From assembly GCA_012963655.1 (NCBI GenBank), contig DTVI01000051.1, forward strand, positions 1-10,883: 10,883 bases of DNA, written 5' to 3'. Positions 6,003 through 10,883 of this stretch are shown here, piece by piece (position 1 is the stretch's first letter; each line of letters begins with the position of its first letter). A program made the position numbers and the translations under genes. This DNA is from Sulfurimonas sp. GTDB taxonomy: Bacteria > Campylobacterota > Campylobacteria > Campylobacterales > Sulfurimonadaceae. The notes beneath the pieces were generated by a model. That model did no database searches, had not been told where the DNA came from, and saw only the letters and a program-made list of their open reading frames with translations.

Positions 6003-7397
6003 CTAATTCTTTTCCCAAAAAGTGCCATTAGCCGTGTCCATGATAGAAATGTCTAAGGCAAGAAGTTCATCTCTAATTGCATCTGAACTTGTAAAGTCTT
6101 TTTCTTTTTTTGCAAGACTTCTTTTTTCTATTAACAGGTCAATTTTTGTTTTTAAGTCCTCATTTATACCAAATTGAAAATATTCAAAAGGATTTTGCAA
6201 GCCAAATCCTAAAAGTTTTTCTATATAAGCCATGTCAGAAAGACTTTGTCTTTTGATAAGTTTATCTTTTGGATTTGCATCTAAGACTTCATTTGCCTTT
6301 GAAATCATTTCATCTAATAAGGAAAGGCCCTTTGAAATGTTTAAGTCATCTGATAGTACTTCAAGTAAGCTTTTTTGAAAGTCTGTTTTTTCATCCGTAA
6401 TTTTCATTCCAAATAGACGCTTTTTTAGTCGGTAAAGTTTGTCTAAACGTTTTTTGGAAGCCTGTAAGTCAAGTTCATTAAAGTTAAAATCTCCACGGTA
6501 ATGTGTAGAAGAAAGATAAAAACGTAAGACCTCTCCATGATAAGACTTTAGCGCGTCTTTTAAGAAAAATGAGTTACCTAAGGATTTTGACATTTTTTCA
6601 CCATCTATATTAACAAAACCATTATGCATCCAGTATTTTGCTAATTCTTGATTAGATGAACATCTATGTTGAGCAGCTTCATTTTCATGATGAGGAAAAA
6701 GTAAATCAGCTCCACCACCATGTATATCTATAGCGTATTCACCTTCTACAGCTAGGTGCTCTTCTATCATCGCAGCACATTCAGTATGCCAACCTGGTCG
6801 TCCTGCTGAAAACTCTGTTTCATAACGTACACCCTCATCAAAGTGTTTCCACAATGCAAAGTCAGCAGGGTTTTTCTTATTTGTATTTTCTTCTATACGG
6901 CTTTGTGTGTCTTGCTGGTCCTGTACACGGCTTGAAATAGTAAGATATTTATTGTCTTTTTGAGTATCAAAATATACATCCCCATCATCTGTTTTATAAG
7001 CATGGCCTTTTTCAATAAGAGTAGAAATAAGTTTAATCATCGAATCCATAGACTCTGTGGCCTTAGGCTCGATATCAGGTCTCATAATACCAAGGGCGTC
7101 CATATCTCTATGATAAGCATCTGTATATTTCTGAGTTAGTTCTTCTAAACTTATATTTAATTCGCTCATTTTTTTAACGATTTTATCATCTATATCAGTA
7201 ATGTTTCTTGCGAAGGTTACTTCAAAGTCATTTGCCTTAAGTATACGAACTAGAAGGTCAAAAACCAGTGCAGACTTAGCATGGCCTAAGTGGGCATCAT
7301 CATATACAGTTGGCCCACATACATATAAGGTAGCCTTTCCAGCAGTAATGGGAACAAACTCTTGTTTGGTTTTTGAAACGGAATTATAGATAGTCAT
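6003..7397 (-). CDS. cysS: Cysteinyl-tRNA synthetase
   Basis: Class I aminoacyl-tRNA synthetase that charges tRNA-Cys with cysteine in the cytoplasm. The HIGH-type motif is HLGH (36-39) following YVCGPTVYDDA, and KMSKS is at 268-272. The four zinc ligands that discriminate cysteine line up with E. coli: C27, C207, H236 and E240 (in GWHTEC and FPHHENE). The C-terminal part (about 310-464) is the helical anticodon-side domain ending in DTANGTFWEKN. At 464 residues it is full length. Its ATG lies inside the end of murJ (14-base overlap) with only a weak AAAGAG ribosome site, so it probably relies on reading through from murJ. The adjacent mviN/murJ-cysS pair also occurs in H. pylori by my recollection. 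Nothing suggests loss of function. Confidence 0.98.
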   Translation of the reverse strand: MTIYNSVSKTKQEFVPITAGKATLYVCGPTVYDDAHLGHAKSALVFDLLVRILKANDFEVTFARNITDIDDKIVKKMSELNISLEELTQKYTDAYHRDMDALGIMRPDIEPKATESMDSMIKLISTLIEKGHAYKTDDGDVYFDTQKDNKYLTISSRVQDQQDTQSRIEENTNKKNPADFALWKHFDEGVRYETEFSAGRPGWHTECAAMIEEHLAVEGEYAIDIHGGGADLLFPHHENEAAQHRCSSNQELAKYWMHNGFVNIDGEKMSKSLGNSFFLKDALKSYHGEVLRFYLSSTHYRGDFNFNELDLQASKKRLDKLYRLKKRLFGMKITDEKTDFQKSLLEVLSDDLNISKGLSLLDEMISKANEVLDANPKDKLIKRQSLSDMAYIEKLLGFGLQNPFEYFQFGINEDLKTKIDLLIEKRSLAKKEKDFTSSDAIRDELLALDISIMDTANGTFWEKN

Positions 7398-8790
7398 GGA
7401 TGAACTCTTTAAATAAGATAAGGATAAGTACTAATGCAAGGCTAGAAAGAAGTAACCATAAGGCATTTTTATGAGAAATTATAGCTAAAAAACGCTCTAA
7501 TCCATAAGCCTTAATGGTATAAATAAATAAGATAAAACCACTTAAAGAAGAAGCTAAGGCAAGCCCCATAGCGCCAAAAGGTGTAATAAGGGCTAAGGAT
7601 AAGACAATATTTCCAGCAAGAGAATAGGTGGCTATTTTAGCCGCTTCACCCTGTCTATGCTCTGCATAAAGTTTAAGCGAAAGCAACTTACTAATACCAA
7701 AGGGAAACAAACCTAGCATATACATCTGTAAGATAGTAGAAGTATTTTGTGAATCTATAGCACTAAAGGCACCTCTTTCAAATAAGAGCCAAATAATTTC
7801 ACTAGAAAGAATAAACCCGCCAATCATACTCAGTGTTAATAAACTTGCTAAAAACCAAAAGGCTGTAAAAAAAGCCTTGTCGGCTTCTTCTTTTTTATTA
7901 TGTCGGATATATTTAGAAATACGAGGAAATAAGGCAACAGAGGTAGCAATAGCAAAAAGGGCAAGAGGAAGTTGAAAGATACGATTAGCATAATAAAGAT
8001 AAGAAATAGAACCTGAAACTAAGAAGGTAGCAAGCCAGGTGTCTAAAAAGGCAGCAAACTGCGCGGTAGAGTTTCCCCAAATAGCAGGTAAGAAGCTAGA
8101 ACGAAAACGGCTTCTATCTTTGGAAACTTCTTCCTTATGTGAATTGAAATGTTTAAAGCCACCGAGAATAAGTTTAAATAAGCCTTTTTTCTTAGCCATA
8201 GCAAGATGAGAGATAAACTGTAAAAAACCTCCGACAAGGACACCAATACTCAAATAATATACTATATCTTGAGAATCTTTGTCCTGAGAAAGTAAGAGTG
8301 CTGAAATCATTGAAATATTAAGCAAGCCCGTAGAAAAAGCTGTTGTAGCAAAATGCTCTTTATACTGAAGTAAGGCAGATAAAAAACTAACAGCAAAGAT
8401 AAGAAGTAGATAATAAAAGTTAAGAGATACAAATGGCGCAGCAAGTTCTAAGGTCTTCTCATCAAAACCAAGGGCTATGGACTTAGCGGCTGCGTAAGGA
8501 AAGAGTTGAATGAGCATGGTAAGTAAAAAAATGATAAAAAAGAAAAGTACAAAAACATGCACGGCAAAGATAGACTTATGCTTAGCCGCTGTAAAGCTAG
8601 GTATAAAGCTTTGCGCAAAGGCGCCCTCAGCAAAGATACGTCTAAAAAGGTTAGGGAGTTTAAAGGCAATAAAAAAGATATCACTGTAGATATTTGCCCC
8701 TAAGATAGATGCGGTTAAAAGGTCACGGATAAAACCTAAAATACGTGAAAATAGTATGCCGATACTGTTGGTGACAATTGATTTAAACAT
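7384..8790 (-). CDS. murJ: Lipid II flippase MurJ (MviN)
   Basis: Polytopic inner-membrane protein of the MOP superfamily that moves lipid II to the periplasmic face for peptidoglycan synthesis. The N-terminus carries the family hallmark: FSRILGFIRD with R16 and R22, D37, and KLPNLFRRIFAEGAF (44-58) with R50/R51 and E55. The central-cavity arginine R270 (YANRIFQLP) is also present; these match E. coli R18, R24, D39, R52 and R270. Hydrophobic segments run through the protein, roughly 12 to 14 helices. At 468 residues it is shorter than E. coli MurJ (511), the difference falling largely in the C-terminal helices. The ATG start has a clear AGGGA ribosome site 6 bases upstream. The gene is divergent from the FapA-like gene and overlaps cysS by 14 bases. 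Essential in most bacteria, so it is probably constitutively expressed. Confidence 0.95.
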   Translation of the reverse strand: MFKSIVTNSIGILFSRILGFIRDLLTASILGANIYSDIFFIAFKLPNLFRRIFAEGAFAQSFIPSFTAAKHKSIFAVHVFVLFFFIIFLLTMLIQLFPYAAAKSIALGFDEKTLELAAPFVSLNFYYLLLIFAVSFLSALLQYKEHFATTAFSTGLLNISMISALLLSQDKDSQDIVYYLSIGVLVGGFLQFISHLAMAKKKGLFKLILGGFKHFNSHKEEVSKDRSRFRSSFLPAIWGNSTAQFAAFLDTWLATFLVSGSISYLYYANRIFQLPLALFAIATSVALFPRISKYIRHNKKEEADKAFFTAFWFLASLLTLSMIGGFILSSEIIWLLFERGAFSAIDSQNTSTILQMYMLGLFPFGISKLLSLKLYAEHRQGEAAKIATYSLAGNIVLSLALITPFGAMGLALASSLSGFILFIYTIKAYGLERFLAIISHKNALWLLLSSLALVLILILFKEFIHDYL

Positions 8791-8832
8791 AAGTCCCTAA
8801 TAATTTGTATAATTCTTTCTGATATTTGCACA

Positions 8833-8850
8833 TATAATAGTATAATAATA
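8833..8850. promoter_or_regulatory. Shared AT-rich promoter region between murJ and the FapA-like gene
   Basis: The 92-base gap at 8791-8882 contains two perfect plus-strand TATAAT boxes, 8833-8838 and 8841-8846. The second would start transcription near 8853, about 30 bases before the TTG start of the FapA-like gene. In the minus direction the same stretch reads TATTAT, one mismatch from consensus, and could serve murJ. No clear -35 element is seen for either side, as is common in this group. Which box is used cannot be told from sequence. Confidence 0.5.
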
Positions 8851-8882
8851 TTAAAGAACACCCTAAAATACAAAGGATAAAC

Positions 8883-10766
8883 TTGAACGAAACTAGCGCT
8901 ACGGTACCTGAATTTAATCCTTTTATTGTACGAACAGAAAATATTGCTAAAGTACTTGTTACCACTGCTAATACTTATGGGATGAAGGTTTCAGACTTTG
9001 ATTTTAACCTTTTAGAAGTGCAAACCTTTATTCTTAAAGAGGGTGAAGCTGAAGAAGAAATAAATAAGGATAAACTTAATACCTTAAATGACAAAACACT
9101 TTTATCCGATCCTAAATTAGGTATTCGTCAGACTTATGAGATTGAAATTATTCGTAGCTCTAAAGATTCTCCTTTTTATACCTTCTTTTTAAGCATTGGA
9201 GCAAACTCTTCTATGTCACGTCTATTTGCCTCTATTAAAGCAGGGTCTGTTATTGAATATTATGATGATATTGAGAAAGACCTTAAACGTTTTATTGATA
9301 AAAGAAAGCTACGTGCCAATATGCTTATCAATTTTTGGGAGGGGGGAAGTGCAGAAGAAATCTCAAGATTTGTTGCTAAGATTAAGGTAGCTCATACTTT
9401 AAAGGTTGAAGAAAAGATAAGCTTTGAAATAGGTGTCTGTCTTGAGCCTATACCAACTGTTAATGATAAGTTCATTGTATATTATGAGGGAAAGAAAGAA
9501 GAAGATAAGATGAAGAAGGTTGATCATTCTAAACGAGGCTTTGTACGAGGCGTTGTTAAAGGTCAAGTTCTTTTTGAATATATTAAACCTCGTAAGGGTG
9601 AAGCAGGGCGAAACTGTAGGGGTGAATATATAGAAGAAGCAGAACCTCTAGTTACTGCAGTACCTGCTTTTAACCTGAGTGATAAAATAGAAGTAAAAGA
9701 AACAGATAAAAGCATACAATATAAGGCTAAAATAAGTGGTTATATTGTTTACGAAAATAATACTTATGACATACAAGTAGAACTAGAGGTCACAGAAATA
9801 AGTTTTAAGACAACAGGATCTATAGAGGCAGGAAGAGATGCAGATGTTTCTATAAATGTAAAAGAAGCAGACCCTTTTAAAGACGCTATTGGTGAGGGTA
9901 TGGAAATTGAAGTTAATGAGATTAATGTAGATGGAAATGTGGGTAACAATGCCATTATTAGAGCTCATAAAGCATGTGTCTTAGGTCAGACCCATCAAAG
10001 CTCATATATAGAAGCTGATGATATTGAAATAAACATTCATAAGGGTAGAGCAAAAGGAATTACGGTTAAAATTACTAGGTTAGAACAAGGTATAATTGAG
10101 GCAGATAGGGTTGAGATTACACAAGCATTAGGTGGAAAAATTATCGCCAAAGAAGTAATTATTGAAACTATATCCTCACATGTAGAAGTGATTGCTAGTG
10201 ATAAAATTGAAATCAAAAACTTTAAGGGTGAGGAAAACAGCTTTACTATTACGCCTGTCTTAAATGAAGAAGATAAAGAAACTTTAACTGACAAAGATGC
10301 AAACTTACTCAAGCAAGAACGGAAAATTCGAAAGTTACAAGAAGAAGTTGCTTCAAAACAACAAGTGTTAGACGATAATGAAGACTCCATTGAAGACTTA
10401 AAAGAACGCTTGGAGCATTATAAAGAAAGTGGTACAAAGATGCCTGGCTCTTTTGTCGTAAAATTTAAAGAGTTTAAGGATTTACAAAAGCATGTAGTTT
10501 CGCTTAATAAAGAATTACAAGAAAATATAGATATGCTTGAGCTCCTTTCAGCCGGAACCAAACGTTTACAAAAAGATATTTTAAAGTCAAAAATTATTAA
10601 TCATGATACCTATAAAGGTCATAATGAAATCCGTTTTAAAGTCTTACAACCTGAAGAAGAACTTTATTATGTACCTCAGGGTGATTCTCAAGAAGTCTAT
10701 TTTATGCTGAAGTATGATGAAGAGAATGAGTCTTATCAGATTGAAGGTAAGGATACTATTACATAG
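8883..10766 (+). CDS. FapA/DUF342 family protein (flagellar assembly protein A-like)
   Basis: A 627-residue soluble protein; no signal peptide or membrane helix is seen. The DUF342 (FapA) signature is clear: the Pro/Gly-rich PRKGEAGRNCRGEYI (236-250) with the preceding GVVKGQVL, then a long run of short beta-strands with regularly spaced Gly and Ile/Val (about 280-447, GSIEAG, VDGNVG, GGKIIAKEVIIE) that should form a stacked beta-solenoid. After it comes a charged, heptad-like coiled coil (about 472-565) and a short beta tail (GHNEIRFKV...YYVPQG). The N-terminal 100 residues are less recognisable. The start is TTG at 8883, supported by AAAGGA at 8872-8877 and the absence of an in-frame ATG nearby. 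Family members in Vibrio are linked to flagellar assembly and polar localisation; no flagellar gene is visible here, so that role is only a family-level hint. It is the only plus-strand gene, divergent from murJ. Confidence 0.85.
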   Translation: MNETSATVPEFNPFIVRTENIAKVLVTTANTYGMKVSDFDFNLLEVQTFILKEGEAEEEINKDKLNTLNDKTLLSDPKLGIRQTYEIEIIRSSKDSPFYTFFLSIGANSSMSRLFASIKAGSVIEYYDDIEKDLKRFIDKRKLRANMLINFWEGGSAEEISRFVAKIKVAHTLKVEEKISFEIGVCLEPIPTVNDKFIVYYEGKKEEDKMKKVDHSKRGFVRGVVKGQVLFEYIKPRKGEAGRNCRGEYIEEAEPLVTAVPAFNLSDKIEVKETDKSIQYKAKISGYIVYENNTYDIQVELEVTEISFKTTGSIEAGRDADVSINVKEADPFKDAIGEGMEIEVNEINVDGNVGNNAIIRAHKACVLGQTHQSSYIEADDIEINIHKGRAKGITVKITRLEQGIIEADRVEITQALGGKIIAKEVIIETISSHVEVIASDKIEIKNFKGEENSFTITPVLNEEDKETLTDKDANLLKQERKIRKLQEEVASKQQVLDDNEDSIEDLKERLEHYKESGTKMPGSFVVKFKEFKDLQKHVVSLNKELQENIDMLELLSAGTKRLQKDILKSKIINHDTYKGHNEIRFKVLQPEEELYYVPQGDSQEVYFMLKYDEENESYQIEGKDTIT

Positions 10767-10861
10767 TAATTTGCAATATTATATAAGTATTTGTTAATTT
10801 CATAAGATAATTTATTTTAAAAGATGCAAGACTGATAATAGTTGGATACTTCAATAAAAAG

Positions 10862-10876
10862 GTGAGTAAATCTCAC
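10862..10876 (+). terminator. Possible small terminator hairpin after the FapA-like gene
   Basis: GTGAG (10862-10866) and CTCAC (10872-10876) make a 5-bp stem with loop TAAAT, preceded by an A-rich run and followed by ATTTGTT, where the window ends. The stem is short and the tail is cut off, so this is a weak call. The other bases of 10767-10861 are AT-rich and show no gene. Confidence 0.3.
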
Positions 10877-10883
10877 ATTTGTT

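Noticed and set aside
5828..6028. Minus-strand open frame of 66 codons spanning the pyrD start and the gap before it.
   Set aside because: It overlaps the start of pyrD in another frame, has no recognisable protein features and covers the promoter region.
8815..8830. TTGCA at 8826-8830 upstream of the FapA-like gene, resembling the -12 part of a sigma-54 promoter, attractive for a flagella-linked gene.
   Set aside because: The -24 half would fall at 8815-8820, which reads CTTTCT and lacks the required GG; the nearby TATAAT boxes explain the region better.
9343..9348. Run of six G in the FapA-like gene (Glu-Gly-Gly codons), considered as a phase-variable tract as in Campylobacter.
   Set aside because: Only six bases, shorter than tracts known to switch readily, and the reading frame is intact.
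10037..10390. Minus-strand open frame of 117 codons opposite the FapA-like gene.
   Set aside because: Serine/leucine-rich antisense shadow of a well-supported coding region, with no domain of its own.
1..10883. Search by eye for tRNA or rRNA genes, CRISPR repeats, insertion sequences, prophage or defence genes.
   Set aside because: None seen; the genes are housekeeping, tightly spaced and uniform in base use, so a transferred or mobile system is not supported.

Overview
The window reads as a core-genome stretch of a low-GC Campylobacterota (Epsilonproteobacteria) member. The gene neighbourhood pyrD, M16 peptidase, dapA, FabL-like reductase, pgsA closely resembles the order I recall from Helicobacter pylori (around HP1011-HP1016) and partly Campylobacter jejuni (around Cj0802-Cj0807). 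The pair murJ-cysS is also adjacent in H. pylori. A free-living relative such as a Sulfurimonas- or Sulfurovum-type organism is my best guess, but this rests on memory of gene order and protein style, not on a search.

Layout. Eight of the nine genes are on the minus strand and are read from right to left: murJ (8790-7384), cysS (7397-6003), a 105-base gap, pyrD (5897-4830), M16 peptidase (4837-3533), dapA (3540-2647), FabL-like enoyl-ACP reductase (2647-1877), a 108-base gap with a hairpin, pgsA (1768-1178) and rseP (1178-132). The ninth gene, a FapA/DUF342 protein (8883-10766), is divergent on the plus strand and shares a 92-base AT-rich intergenic promoter region with murJ. The left edge (1-131) has no gene but holds two strong inverted repeats. 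The right edge (10767-10883) has no gene and ends in a small hairpin.

Transcription, as inferred from spacing: murJ-cysS form one overlapping unit. A perfect TATAAT just upstream of pyrD suggests a second unit, pyrD-M16-dapA-fabL, in which every junction overlaps by 1 or 8 bases. The hairpin between fabL and pgsA may separate or attenuate pgsA-rseP, which are again joined by a TAATG overlap.

Together the minus-strand genes supply cell-envelope and precursor needs: lipid II flipping (MurJ), lysine/diaminopimelate for peptidoglycan (DapA), fatty acid elongation (FabL-like), phosphatidylglycerol (PgsA), membrane and periplasmic proteolysis (RseP, M16), plus pyrimidine synthesis (PyrD) and cysteine tRNA charging (CysS). 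I see no mobile element, CRISPR array, tRNA, rRNA or defence system. The most checkable points are the Y-x6-K enoyl-reductase signature of the dapA-linked SDR, the substitutions in DapA (Ile to Thr at the position of E. coli I203) and PyrD (Tyr to Leu near the FMN phosphate), and the unexplained inverted repeats at the left edge and before the rseP ribosome binding site.
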